From UBA5239 sp040394635 (lineage in GTDB: Bacteria; Verrucomicrobiota; Lentisphaeria; Victivallales; Victivallaceae): DNA of 64,000 bases. The position numbers were made by a program, and so were the translations under genes. The notes under the pieces were generated by a model. That model had not been told where the DNA came from and did no database searches. It saw only the letters and a list, made by a program, of their open reading frames with translations. Location: assembly GCA_040394635.1 (NCBI GenBank), contig JBEBRW010000007.1, positions 1-64,000 on the forward strand, read 5' to 3'. Shown here in pieces: positions 50,888 through 59,887 of this stretch. Numbering within the stretch: the first letter of the stretch is position 1; the number at the start of each line of letters is the position of its first letter.

Positions 50888-51475
50888 TCAGACCTTCCGG
50901 GCCAGGATTACCAGGTGGTGCTCGCCCGGCTGGTCGTGGTCGCAGCGGATGATTTCAAATCCGCTCTCCTGCAGGATACGGCGGCTTTCCTGTTCGTCCA
51001 GCGCGGCGTAGGTGAAGCGGATGCCCTGCATTTCGCCCTCGATCGTGCCGTCGCAATCGCCGCAGCTGTAGAGCAGAATACCGCCAGGGCGGAGCAGCGC
51101 CGCAAACTTCCTCAGTACCGGTTCAAGCTCCGCGTAGGGCAGGTGAAACAGCGAATCCCAGCAGACCACGCCGTCGAACGGTTCCACCGGTTCAAACGTG
51201 ACGGCATCGGCGCAAATCCACTCGCACCGCGGGCAGCGGCTCCGCGCAATATCGAGCAGTTTCGCGGAAACATCCACCCCGGTCACGGCGAAACCGCTCT
51301 CCTGCAGCACGCCGCTCCAGCGCCCGGCTCCGCAGCCCAGGTCGAGCACGCGCCCGTCCGGTTTCATATGGTCAATGAACAAATTCAGATAGCTCCGTCC
51401 GTGCTCGACCGACGGGGCATCGGCGAACCACTCGGCGATTTTATCGTAAGCGGCACCGATACTGCCCGGCGGCAT
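50888..51475 (-). CDS. Class I SAM-dependent methyltransferase
   Basis: A 195-residue methyltransferase with motif I GRVLDLGCGAGRWSGVLQES, the acidic end of strand 2 (VTGVDVSAKLLDIARS), CADAVTFEPVEPFDGVVCWD and LLRPGGILLYSCGD. The ATG at 51475 is preferred because GGAGG lies 8 bases before it, while the in-frame ATG at 51511 has no clear ribosome site. It is convergent with the double hydrolase gene (gap of 8 bases). The acceptor is unknown. Confidence 0.85.
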   Translation of the reverse strand: MPPGSIGAAYDKIAEWFADAPSVEHGRSYLNLFIDHMKPDGRVLDLGCGAGRWSGVLQESGFAVTGVDVSAKLLDIARSRCPRCEWICADAVTFEPVEPFDGVVCWDSLFHLPYAELEPVLRKFAALLRPGGILLYSCGDCDGTIEGEMQGIRFTYAALDEQESRRILQESGFEIIRCDHDQPGEHHLVILARKV

Positions 51476-51573
51476 CGCCGTTTCCTCCGGAATAAATTGT
51501 AATTCTCTCATTATTTCACGCTCAAGTTTGGTTTATTCTGCTAAGGTAACACCGGAAAGGCAAAATTCAATCG

Positions 51574-51602
51574 TTGAATTCGCCGCAGAACAATGCTATA
51601 TT
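51574..51602 (+). promoter_or_regulatory. Promoter of the CDGSH protein gene
   Basis: TTGAAT (51574-51579) and TATATT (51597-51602) are 17 bases apart. Transcription near 51609 excludes the in-frame ATG at 51574 and supports the ATG at 51634, which has AAAGGG upstream. Confidence 0.75.
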
Positions 51603-51633
51603 GCAGTATGACTTGCGAGAAGAAAGGGAAAAA

Positions 51634-52341
51634 ATGATAGAGAAAGAACCCTATATCAAAGTAACGAAAAACGGCCCCTATCTGGTTTTCGGTATCACAA
51701 AACTTGAACAGAAATTGATCCTCGCCGATGACGACGGATTTTCGATCGGTTACGGCGATGGGCGCACGTTTGAAATCAAGCCGGACAAGCCGCTGGCGCT
51801 GTGCCGCTGCGGCCGCTCGAAAAATGCGCCGTTCTGCGACGCCGAGCATGTCAAGCCCGAGCGTTTCGAGGGCTGCGAAACCGCCGGTTTCGCCTGTTTC
51901 GCCGACGAAGCCATGGTCATCGAGGGCCCCGACGTCACGCTGCTGGACCACCGGAAACTATGCGCCCTGGCGCGGTTTTGCGACGCCGAGGGCGAAATCT
52001 GGAGCCTGGTCGAAACCGGCGGCGGAGAAGCCACCCGGCAGGCGATCTGCGAGGCCGATCTCTGCCCCTCCGGCCGGCTGGTTATCCTCGACAAAGAAGG
52101 AAGGACGCTGGAGAGCAAACTGCCCCCCGGCGTCAGCCTGCTCGAAGATGTCGCGCTGGAAATCAGCGGCCCGATCTGGGTGACCGGCGGAATCCGCGTC
52201 GAATGCGAAGGCGGCCAGTGTTACGAGGTGCGCATGAAGCAGACGCTGTGCCGCTGCGGCCGCTCGGGCAACAAACCCTTCTGCGACGGCGCCCACGCGT
52301 CCGAACCCGGCTGGTGCGCGCATTATCCGGCGGCGGATTAA
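51634..52341 (+). CDS. CDGSH iron-sulfur domain protein with two zinc-finger-like 3Cys-1His sites
   Basis: A 235-residue protein with two CDGSH-type 2Fe-2S sites: C57, C59, C68, H72 (CRCGRSKNAPFCDAEH) and C206, C208, C217, H221 (CRCGRSGNKPFCDGAH). Between them lies a mono-cluster-like segment (CFADEAMVIEG, CALARFC, CEADLCPSGRLVI) of the type called divergent 4Fe-4S. Such proteins carry redox-active clusters that can be passed on or used in electron flow. It is the first gene of a probable three-gene run with an NTF2-like protein and a flavodoxin-like reductase, a redox-flavoured context. Confidence 0.9.
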   Translation: MIEKEPYIKVTKNGPYLVFGITKLEQKLILADDDGFSIGYGDGRTFEIKPDKPLALCRCGRSKNAPFCDAEHVKPERFEGCETAGFACFADEAMVIEGPDVTLLDHRKLCALARFCDAEGEIWSLVETGGGEATRQAICEADLCPSGRLVILDKEGRTLESKLPPGVSLLEDVALEISGPIWVTGGIRVECEGGQCYEVRMKQTLCRCGRSGNKPFCDGAHASEPGWCAHYPAAD

Positions 52342-52427
52342 CGCTTTTTCGGCTTCTCGTCCTCGCAGAAACCCGAGATACCAAGCTGCCTGACATTAGT
52401 GATCATAAAACAACAGGAGATACATTC

Positions 52428-52829
52428 ATGGTCCGTTATAAAAAAGGAACGGAAGCATTTTTTAATATCGTTATGGAAGGGCTGAAAGGCGAGGTGGACG
52501 GCGAATCGTTCTGGGATGCTGTCGCGGAGGACGCGGTTTTCGATTTTCAGTATCACTTCCCCGGATTCACCACCAGATTCGAGGGTCGCGACGCATATAT
52601 GAATTGGTTTGAGAGTTACCCGAATGAGCTTCATTCCGCCGATAATCTCAGGGTTTACAAGGCAGAAGGCGGCATTGTTGTATTGGAATATGAAGTGCAT
52701 GGAATCATACCCGGTACCGGCAAAGCATATGACAACCGGTTCTGTTCGATTATCACAGTCAAAGACCGGAAAATCGTTTATTGGCGCGACTACATGGACT
52801 CGCTGGCGGCAATGCTGGCAAATTCATGA
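52428..52829 (+). CDS. SnoaL/NTF2-like protein
   Basis: A 133-residue protein of the cone-shaped NTF2/SnoaL fold (FWDAVAEDAVFDFQYHFPGF, EGRDAYMNWFESYP, KDRKIVYWRDYMD). These domains are used by isomerases, dehydratases and small-molecule binding proteins. GGAGATACATTC precedes the ATG at 52428; the longer frame upstream of it is the shadow of the CDGSH gene. It stops 27 bases before the flavodoxin-like gene and probably shares its transcript. Confidence 0.82.
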   Translation: MVRYKKGTEAFFNIVMEGLKGEVDGESFWDAVAEDAVFDFQYHFPGFTTRFEGRDAYMNWFESYPNELHSADNLRVYKAEGGIVVLEYEVHGIIPGTGKAYDNRFCSIITVKDRKIVYWRDYMDSLAAMLANS

Positions 52830-52855
52830 AGTCACTAAAACAAGGAGCGCAAACC

Positions 52856-53410
52856 ATGAGCAAAAAAATCGTCATCCTCAACGGAAGCCCGCGGGCAAAA
52901 GGCAACACCGCCGCCATGATCCGTGAATTCGTCAAGGGCGCGGAAGAAGCCGGAAACAGTATCACGGAATTCAATCTGCAGCAGATGAATATCCGCCCCT
53001 GCATCGGCTGCCTGGCCGGCGGCAAAAATCCGAATTCACCGTGCACCCAGAAGGATGATATGGACCCGGTTTACGCCGCCTACCGCGAGGCCGATGTGGT
53101 GGTGCTGGCTTCGCCGCTGTATTACTGGAGTTTCAGCGGCCAGCTGAAGATCGCGATCGACCGGCTCTTTGCCGTCACCGAGGCGAATAACTGGCAGAGT
53201 CCGCAGAAGGCATGCGCCATGCTGATTGCCGCCGGAGACGAAAGCGCGGAGAATTTTGCACCGATGGTCTCTTATTATGAAACCATGACTCAATTTCTCA
53301 ACTGGCGCGATCTCGGCCAGGTCCTGATCGGCGGGGCACTGCATCTCGGCGATATCGAGAACAACCCCAGACTCGCGGAAGCTTACAAACTCGGCAAATC
53401 CATCGCATGA
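52856..53410 (+). CDS. NAD(P)H-dependent flavodoxin-like oxidoreductase
   Basis: A 184-residue protein starting MSKKIVILNGSPRAKGNTAA, the FMN-phosphate-binding loop of NADPH-dependent FMN reductases, followed by CIGCLAGGKNPNSPCTQKDD, a conserved cysteine-containing loop of iron-sulfur flavoproteins, and VVLASPLYYWSFSGQLK. It binds FMN and moves electrons from NAD(P)H to a quinone or other acceptor. CAAGGAG lies 8 bases before the ATG. It ends the CDGSH and NTF2-like run, which suggests these three act together in electron transfer or detoxification. Confidence 0.88.
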   Translation: MSKKIVILNGSPRAKGNTAAMIREFVKGAEEAGNSITEFNLQQMNIRPCIGCLAGGKNPNSPCTQKDDMDPVYAAYREADVVVLASPLYYWSFSGQLKIAIDRLFAVTEANNWQSPQKACAMLIAAGDESAENFAPMVSYYETMTQFLNWRDLGQVLIGGALHLGDIENNPRLAEAYKLGKSIA

Positions 53411-53466
53411 AAATCCTGACCATCATAACCACACTCTCCTTCGACCAGAAAGATTCCGGGGAATAG

Positions 53467-54321
53467 TCAATACTGCAGGTGTTCGTTTTCGATCATTTTG
53501 CGGTAGGCGCGCGGCGACATGCCGGTGCGGCGCTTGAAGAGCCGCGAAAATGCCGCCGTGCTTTCCGCGCCCTGCTGCATGGCGATTTCTTCGAGCGAAT
53601 AATCGGTATTGCGCAGCAGATTGATCGCGCGGACAATGCGTCGGTTGTTGCAGTACTGAATCAGCGGAATGCCCATTTTTTCGGCAAACATATTGGAGAG
53701 ATAAGTCGGGTTCAGATGCACCTCCCGCGCCAGCTCTTTCAGGCTCAGCGCTCCGGATAAGTGAGCTTCCACGTAATGCAGGATTTTCAGGAAACGCTCG
53801 TTCACGCCCGGGTTGTGCGCGGCCGCGCTGATCAAACTCTCGTAAAACGGAACCAGCAGCAACGTCAGCGCCGCGTTGCACTCCAGCTCGCGAATCGGCG
53901 GAACCGGGGCCTTGCGGTAATTGGGGTGAAGCCGGTAGGAGCGGACCAGGAGCTGAAAAAGCCCGGTGACCCGGCCGGGGTCCGCCACCAGAATCTCGTT
54001 GTCCGCATTGCCGAGGGTGAAAATATCGAGCTCGGAATCCAGCAGAAAAGCATTGAAATGCGTCCAGTATTTGACCAGCCGCTTCGGGCAGTGCACTTCG
54101 GTGGAAACAAACGGCGGAATCAGATACATGAACCCCGGCCGCAGGTGCAGCTCCTTGTTGTTGAACAGCACATACCCCTCGCCCTCAAGCGGAAAGTAAA
54201 GCCGCCCGTACGGGATCATCGAGAGCCGGTTCTGGAAACGCGACGTCCGCCAGCCCTCATCCAGTTCCAGGAATTGCGCCACATTCACCGCCAACCGGGC
54301 ATTTTTCACCATGTCAATCAT
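53467..54321 (-). CDS. AraC family transcription regulator (cassette E)
   Basis: A 284-residue regulator. The N-terminal cupin-like effector half includes RLYFPLEGEGYVLFNNKELH and PGFMYLIPPFVSTEV, and the C-terminal pair of helix-turn-helices has LSLKELAREVHLNPTYLSNM and SLEEIAMQQGAESTAAFSRL, followed by RRTGMSPRAYRK. Such proteins are mostly activators of sugar-use genes. It is divergent from the pseudopilin at 54449 with a 127-base AT-rich space between them that should hold both promoters, and it probably activates that operon. A second ATG (residue 4) could also be the start. Confidence 0.9.
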   Translation of the reverse strand: MIDMVKNARLAVNVAQFLELDEGWRTSRFQNRLSMIPYGRLYFPLEGEGYVLFNNKELHLRPGFMYLIPPFVSTEVHCPKRLVKYWTHFNAFLLDSELDIFTLGNADNEILVADPGRVTGLFQLLVRSYRLHPNYRKAPVPPIRELECNAALTLLLVPFYESLISAAAHNPGVNERFLKILHYVEAHLSGALSLKELAREVHLNPTYLSNMFAEKMGIPLIQYCNNRRIVRAINLLRNTDYSLEEIAMQQGAESTAAFSRLFKRRTGMSPRAYRKMIENEHLQY

Positions 54322-54448
54322 AAAATCTGTATTTTATGCCTTTTTTACTTTAATTTTACTATATTTTTCTAACTTTTTGCCATGTTTTAGCGTTGAACTA
54401 CATTATAATATATAGTATCGGATACGAAATTCCAAACATGAGGTACAT

Positions 54449-55183
54449 ATGAAAACAAAAAATTTCACACTCATTGAACTCCTGGTCGTGATCGCCATCA
54501 TCGCAATCCTGGCAGCGATGCTGCTCCCGGCCCTGAATTCCGCCCGCGAAAAGGCCCGAAGCGCAAATTGTTCGGCCAACCTCAAACAAATCGGCACGTT
54601 TTACGGTTTTTACACGCAGGATTACGATGACGTGCTGCCGGTAACCGTCAATACCTACTCCGGCATGACCACTGCTCACGGCTGGCAGGTCGCTTTCCCG
54701 ACCTTGTACATGGGGCTGCACCCGATCAATGACAAGCCGCCGAAGCTGTTTTCCTGCCCCTCGGACCCGCGTCCCGCTCCGGACTGCGAAATCAGGGCGT
54801 ACAACAGCGGTGCGCAGGTCACTTACCTGCCGAACCAGGAAGCCGGATTCTTCTACTCCACCACCACCGATTACTGGTACCGGATCCGCAAGGTCACCCG
54901 TTTGAAACACCCGAGCGCGTTCTGCGTGCTGGCCGAGCGCCGGATCAACTCGATAACCGACTATGCGGCACAGATATATTTCAACTGGAACAATGAATCC
55001 ACCAACCGCAATCTCGGCTTGAAAAATCATTCCGGCCGGTCGGCCAATTTCCTGCATACGGACGGCCATGTCACAACCATGCTCATCCCCGAAGCCCTGC
55101 GCAGCGATGTGACCGCGAACCCGGATTTCAAGTGGATTTTTTACCCGAAAGGTGCTCATGACGCCGGCCCGGTAACCGATTAA
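54449..55183 (+). CDS. Pseudopilin-like protein (cassette E)
   Basis: A 244-residue protein starting MKTKNFTLIELLVVIAIIAI. The residue before Phe is Asn. The body contains FYGFYTQDYDDVLPVTVN, and the C-terminal element is NHSGRSANFLHTDGHVTTM, where the H-x-DG spacing is one residue longer than in the other copies. GAGG lies 5-6 bases before the ATG. It begins an operon with the DUF4838 protein (20 bases on) and the GH20-like protein. Confidence 0.9.
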   Translation: MKTKNFTLIELLVVIAIIAILAAMLLPALNSAREKARSANCSANLKQIGTFYGFYTQDYDDVLPVTVNTYSGMTTAHGWQVAFPTLYMGLHPINDKPPKLFSCPSDPRPAPDCEIRAYNSGAQVTYLPNQEAGFFYSTTTDYWYRIRKVTRLKHPSAFCVLAERRINSITDYAAQIYFNWNNESTNRNLGLKNHSGRSANFLHTDGHVTTMLIPEALRSDVTANPDFKWIFYPKGAHDAGPVTD

Positions 55184-55203
55184 TAAAGGATAAGGATTTA
55201 GTA

Positions 55204-57135
55204 ATGAAAAAGATTTTGACCGTTTTATTCGCTGCCGCATTATTGGGCCCGATTCAAGCCCTGGAACTGATCAAGGAGGGCAAACTGCAGTTGGATGGCA
55301 TTGTCCTGGCGGCGAATGCGACGTCTTCGGAACAACAGGCCGCCAAAGAGTTGGTCCACCACCTGAAAAAATCCACCGGCACTGAAGTTCCGCTGATCAC
55401 CGAACCAGCCGAACTGAAGCCGGGCCAATACATTTTTTTGGGCGCATGCAGTCAAAATCAGGCCGTACCGGAATGGGCCAAAAACTGCGGCCGGATCACG
55501 ATCACCGCGAACGCCATTCATATCGCCGGCAAAGACAGCCCGTATGTGTTCACCCGCGAAGACGCCAGCATCGGAACCCTGTTCGCCGCCTATGAATTTC
55601 TGGAGAAATTCCTCGGCGTGAAATGGCTCTGGCCCGGCGAACTCGGCGAGGTCGTGCCGGAGCACAAAAACCTGGCCATCTCCGAAGCCGTCATCGACAC
55701 CAAACCGAAAATTCCGTCGAGCTACTGGCGCCACAAACCGATCTCCAAAGATGAAGCGTGGAACTCAAAAGAAAACATGGCGAAATATTATGAGGAGCAG
55801 TTGCTGTGGCTGAAGCGCCACCGTTTTTCCTGCGACGGTGCGTCCTTCATGCATGGTCACGCCTTCACCGATTATTTCACGCGCTACGGCCAAAGCAATC
55901 CCGAGTATTTCAATCTGCTGCCGGACGGCACCCGCCGCTCAAATCCATACAACTGGAGCAAAGGTCACCCGCAACACGTCAGCATGTGCGTAACCAACCC
56001 GGGCCTGCACGACCGCATCGTCGAAAACTGGCAACTAAAGAAACCGAAAACCATCAACCTCAACGAAAACGATTCCTCCGGCAGCTGCGTCTGCGCGGCC
56101 TGCCTGGCGGCGGATAATTCCTCCATCCCGGACAAAATACGTCTGGAGAGGGCCACCAAACGTTTCAACAACAAGGAAAAAGGCTGGGAGAATGAACTGG
56201 GCTCCGTATCCGACCGCTACTCCCGGTTCTACCTGGCCGTACAGCAGAAGGCCGACCTGATCGACCCGGAGCACCACATCATGGGGCTGGTTTATGCCAA
56301 TTACAGCCAGCCGCCAAGTGATAAAATCAAACTGAACGAGCGCATTACGCTGCGCTTCTGCCCGCCCTTCATGTATCCGTGGACCGACCGGAAATTACGT
56401 GAATACAAAGAGATCTGGGGCGGCTGGGCAAACACCGGCGCGAAACTGATGTTCCGCCCGAATTTCACGCTCGACGGCAACTGTTTCCCGGTACAATACC
56501 AGGATGCGTTTTATGAAATGTTCACCTTTTCCTACAAACACGGCCTGGTGGCCACGGATATGGACAGCCTGACCGGTCATTATGCGGCGCAGGGTCTGGT
56601 GAATTACGTGATCGCCTCACTGAACCATGATCCCGAGCGCCCGTTGGCGGAGCTGGAAAACGAATTCTTCACCGCCTTCGGGCCCGCCGCAAACCCGGTC
56701 AAAACTTATTTCGACCTGATGAAACAGGCCTCGATGAAATCCGGCTTCAAAGATCCTTTCAATGACACACTTGAAGGCGGAATCCTGTTCATCGACATCC
56801 TGCTGGTGGCCGACACCATCTTTACTCCACGGGTCATGCAGAGCGCCAAATCGATGCTCGCCACGGCCCGTAAAACGCCCAACCTCTCCGCTGAAGAGGC
56901 GCAGCGCGTCGACTTCCTGATCAGCGGCCTGACCAATGTCGAACTGACCCTCGCCGCGCAGGCGGAGTGTCGCAAATACAAGAAAAACGGCGATATCAAA
57001 CCGCTTGCCGAAGCAATCCGCAAGCTTGACGCTTACCGTGCCTCGATCGAGGGGACCAACGCCCTGAACGTCGGGCACCTGCGTTTCCTCGAGGACCGCC
57101 ACTGGCCGCAGCGCGCATCGCTCCCGGTCAATTAA
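55204..57135 (+). CDS. Secreted DUF4838-type glycoside hydrolase-like protein (cassette E)
   Basis: A 643-residue exported protein. The signal peptide (MKKILTVLFAAALLGPIQAL) is followed by the glycosidase N-terminal domain (ANATSSEQQAAKELVHHLKK, EFLEKFLGVKWLWPGELGEV) and a barrel-like region with C295-x-C297-xx-C300 (CVCAAC). The first DUF4838 protein of the window has the same motif at 286-291, so the two are paralogues, but this one lacks the long C-terminal beta domains. It follows the pseudopilin by 20 bases and is followed by the GH20-like gene by 16 bases. The substrate is unknown. Confidence 0.82.
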   Translation: MKKILTVLFAAALLGPIQALELIKEGKLQLDGIVLAANATSSEQQAAKELVHHLKKSTGTEVPLITEPAELKPGQYIFLGACSQNQAVPEWAKNCGRITITANAIHIAGKDSPYVFTREDASIGTLFAAYEFLEKFLGVKWLWPGELGEVVPEHKNLAISEAVIDTKPKIPSSYWRHKPISKDEAWNSKENMAKYYEEQLLWLKRHRFSCDGASFMHGHAFTDYFTRYGQSNPEYFNLLPDGTRRSNPYNWSKGHPQHVSMCVTNPGLHDRIVENWQLKKPKTINLNENDSSGSCVCAACLAADNSSIPDKIRLERATKRFNNKEKGWENELGSVSDRYSRFYLAVQQKADLIDPEHHIMGLVYANYSQPPSDKIKLNERITLRFCPPFMYPWTDRKLREYKEIWGGWANTGAKLMFRPNFTLDGNCFPVQYQDAFYEMFTFSYKHGLVATDMDSLTGHYAAQGLVNYVIASLNHDPERPLAELENEFFTAFGPAANPVKTYFDLMKQASMKSGFKDPFNDTLEGGILFIDILLVADTIFTPRVMQSAKSMLATARKTPNLSAEEAQRVDFLISGLTNVELTLAAQAECRKYKKNGDIKPLAEAIRKLDAYRASIEGTNALNVGHLRFLEDRHWPQRASLPVN

Positions 57136-57151
57136 TTAGGAATCCGTGACC

Positions 57152-59887
57152 ATGGACATTGAAAAGAACTGGTTATTTCTACATGAATTGCGTGAGGCCC
57201 GGCAGGTGAATCTGCAGCGGGCCTCCGCGCTGCCGGGCGAAATAGATTTGCGCGGCGGGGTCCGCCTGCAATGCGATTTCCCGGACCCGGAGAAGTTGCT
57301 GGACTCCGCTTTCAACGATTTGAAACAGGTGTTCCGGCAGGGCAATGTTCCGCATGATAGAGGAAGCTATCCGATCGTTTTCCGGCAGGCGGAAACACCG
57401 TGTTTCGAGGCATTCCGGATCGAGGTCGGCCGCGAAGGCTGCGTGGTCGAGGCCGCCGACACCGAGGGCATCCGGCGGGCGGTTTATTATCTCGAAGACG
57501 AATTGACCATCTCCGGGGGGCCGTTTCTGCGCCCGCTGAAACTCGAACGCGAACCGTTCGTGAAAAGCCGCATTTCCCGCTGCTTTTTCGGTCCGCTGAA
57601 GCGTCCGCCGTATTTTCGTGACGAGCTGATGGACGACGTCGATTACTATCCGCCGGAGTACCTGAGCCGCCTGGCGCATGAGGGGGTGAACGGCCTGTGG
57701 CTGACCATCGATTTCAAATCGCTCGGCAACTCCGGGGTTCTGCCGGTGGATGAGCATGCCGCGCAACGGCTGGCCAAGCTCCGCCGGACGGTGGATTCCT
57801 GCCGCCGTTACGGCATCGGCATTTACCTCTTCTGTACCGAGCCGATCGCGTTCGACGAGAACGATCCGATCCTGCAGAAATACCCAGAGCTCGCCGGAAG
57901 CCGGATTCCCGGCAAATACGGTTTCTGCCCGAATTCCGCCACGGCGCAGCGTTACCTCGAGGAGACGACGTACAGCATATTTTCGGCGGCGCCAAACCTC
58001 GCCGGGATGATCGTCCTCAGCGTCGGCGAGTGGTTCACGCTGTGCTGCAATACCGGGCCGGAGGCGCTGGCGCCCTGCCCGCGCTGCAGCGATCTACCGC
58101 ATCACAAGGTGCTCGCCATGTCACTGCAGGCACTGCAGCAGGGAATGCACCGGGCCAATCCGCGCGCGCAACTGGTTTCCTGGCCCTATACGCAGGTATT
58201 CAGCTGGGGTTACGACCAATCCGCCGAGGCGGCTTCGCACATGCCGCTGCGGGCGGCGCTGATGCACAACTTCGAGTCGCTCGGAGGCAAAAAACAGCTG
58301 GGCAAAATGCGCACGGTCTCCGACTACTGGCTCTCCTATATCGGCCCGAGTCCGTTTTTCCGGGAAAACGCCCGCCGGGCCCGCGAAGCCGGTACGCCGA
58401 TGTTCGCCAAACTTCAGGTCGGCTGTTCCCACGAATGCGCCACCACGCAGTATATTCCGGTACCGGCCAATCTTTACCACAAGTACCGCGCCATGCGCCG
58501 GCTCGGGGTGTCCGGGGTCATGCAGTGCTGGTACTTCGGCGCGTATCCGTCGCTGATGACGCAGGCGGCCGGCATGCTGGCCTTTGAACCGTTTCCGCAA
58601 AGCGAAGATCAATTCCTGACCCGTCTCGCGGCGATGCACTGGGGTGAGGAACACACCGCCACCGCGGTCAAAGCCTGGAAACTTTTCAGCAAAGCCTATA
58701 ACAATTATCCGCTTTCCAACGAACTCGGCTACATCGGGCCGATGCATGACAGTGTGGTATGGCACCTACACCTGAAACCGGTGAACAGGCGCCTGACGCC
58801 CACCTGGCTGAGCGATTTCCCCGCGCCCGGCGACCGCATTCTCGAATGCATCTCCTCCACGCTCGGCGTCGGCGACAGTTTCAGCCTCGATGAAATCATC
58901 AAACTGACCTCGAGAATGGCCCGAATCTGGGCCGAAGGCGTCCGCGCCATGCATCCGCTGTACGGCGCGGCCGATACCCGCGAGCGCCGCCGCGAACTCG
59001 GCGTGGCGGAGGCCGTCGGCTTGCTTTTCGCCGCCGCCGCCGGGATTTTCAAGTTCTACCGGCTGCGTGAAAAAATGATTTTCGCCACCGGCACCCCGCG
59101 CCTGAAAATGCTGCGCCAGATGGAAAAATTGGTCCGCGAACAAATCGATTATTCCACCGGAATGCTGAAGCTCTGCGCCGACGACCCCACACTGGGATTT
59201 CACTCGGAAGCCGAGGGCTACAAATTCAACGCGGAATCGCTCCGGGAGCGCATCGGCTCACTTCACAGTCTGTTGGAAAACGACTTCAAGGACGTGGAGC
59301 GGCAAATCCGGCGGGGCGAGCCGCTCTTCCCCGAATACACCGGCGCAACCCCGGACGGCCTGACCCTGAAAAACAACTCATCCGCCGATATCGCCAATCT
59401 GGGCTATTACGCGCTGACTTACAAGGAGGCCTACCCGAACCTTGATTTCGTGCGCCTCGACAACCAGCGGGCCCCCGGAACCAGTTTCCGGGCCACTTAC
59501 GGGGCACATGCACTGACTCTGTTTCTCGATGCCGAAACCCCCATGCCCAGGGACCGCTTCATCATCTATCTCGAAACCCGGAAACTGGCCTGGCCCGAAA
59601 TCATCACCGTTTACGCCGACGGCAAAACCCTCTGCAAACACGACAAACACGGCATTCGCGCCATCGTCACGAAGTCGGAATCCGGCTGGCACGCAGAGCT
59701 GAAAATCCCGCTGTCGATCCTCGGCAGCGAGCAGGGCCCGCCGAAGCCGCTCCGCATCAATATCGAACGGACCTACGAAAAGGACGGGCGCGAAAACACC
59801 ATCGCCTGGATTCAGCCGAAGCCCCTGCGCTACATCTTCGTCCTGGGCGCCCACAACCCGGATGATTACGGCTGGCTGCTCCCCTGA
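57152..59887 (+). CDS. Cytoplasmic GH20-like/DUF4838-like protein with C-terminal CBM9-like domain (cassette E)
   Basis: A 911-residue protein without a signal peptide. The N-terminal domain has VVEAADTEGIRRAVYYLEDE, like the non-catalytic GH20b domain. The barrel-like part contains GVNGLWLTIDFKSLGN and CPRCSDLPHH with C309 and C312. A long helical region follows (VRAMHPLYGAADTRERRREL), and the last 150 residues form a CBM9-like sandwich (SFRATYGAHALTLFLDAETP, WHAELKIPLSILG). AGGA is 10 bases before the ATG at 57152; a GTG at 57146 is less well placed. Its predicted cytoplasmic place is unusual next to an exported paralogue. Ends exactly where the convergent 59888 gene ends. Confidence 0.75.
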   Translation: MDIEKNWLFLHELREARQVNLQRASALPGEIDLRGGVRLQCDFPDPEKLLDSAFNDLKQVFRQGNVPHDRGSYPIVFRQAETPCFEAFRIEVGREGCVVEAADTEGIRRAVYYLEDELTISGGPFLRPLKLEREPFVKSRISRCFFGPLKRPPYFRDELMDDVDYYPPEYLSRLAHEGVNGLWLTIDFKSLGNSGVLPVDEHAAQRLAKLRRTVDSCRRYGIGIYLFCTEPIAFDENDPILQKYPELAGSRIPGKYGFCPNSATAQRYLEETTYSIFSAAPNLAGMIVLSVGEWFTLCCNTGPEALAPCPRCSDLPHHKVLAMSLQALQQGMHRANPRAQLVSWPYTQVFSWGYDQSAEAASHMPLRAALMHNFESLGGKKQLGKMRTVSDYWLSYIGPSPFFRENARRAREAGTPMFAKLQVGCSHECATTQYIPVPANLYHKYRAMRRLGVSGVMQCWYFGAYPSLMTQAAGMLAFEPFPQSEDQFLTRLAAMHWGEEHTATAVKAWKLFSKAYNNYPLSNELGYIGPMHDSVVWHLHLKPVNRRLTPTWLSDFPAPGDRILECISSTLGVGDSFSLDEIIKLTSRMARIWAEGVRAMHPLYGAADTRERRRELGVAEAVGLLFAAAAGIFKFYRLREKMIFATGTPRLKMLRQMEKLVREQIDYSTGMLKLCADDPTLGFHSEAEGYKFNAESLRERIGSLHSLLENDFKDVERQIRRGEPLFPEYTGATPDGLTLKNNSSADIANLGYYALTYKEAYPNLDFVRLDNQRAPGTSFRATYGAHALTLFLDAETPMPRDRFIIYLETRKLAWPEIITVYADGKTLCKHDKHGIRAIVTKSESGWHAELKIPLSILGSEQGPPKPLRINIERTYEKDGRENTIAWIQPKPLRYIFVLGAHNPDDYGWLLP

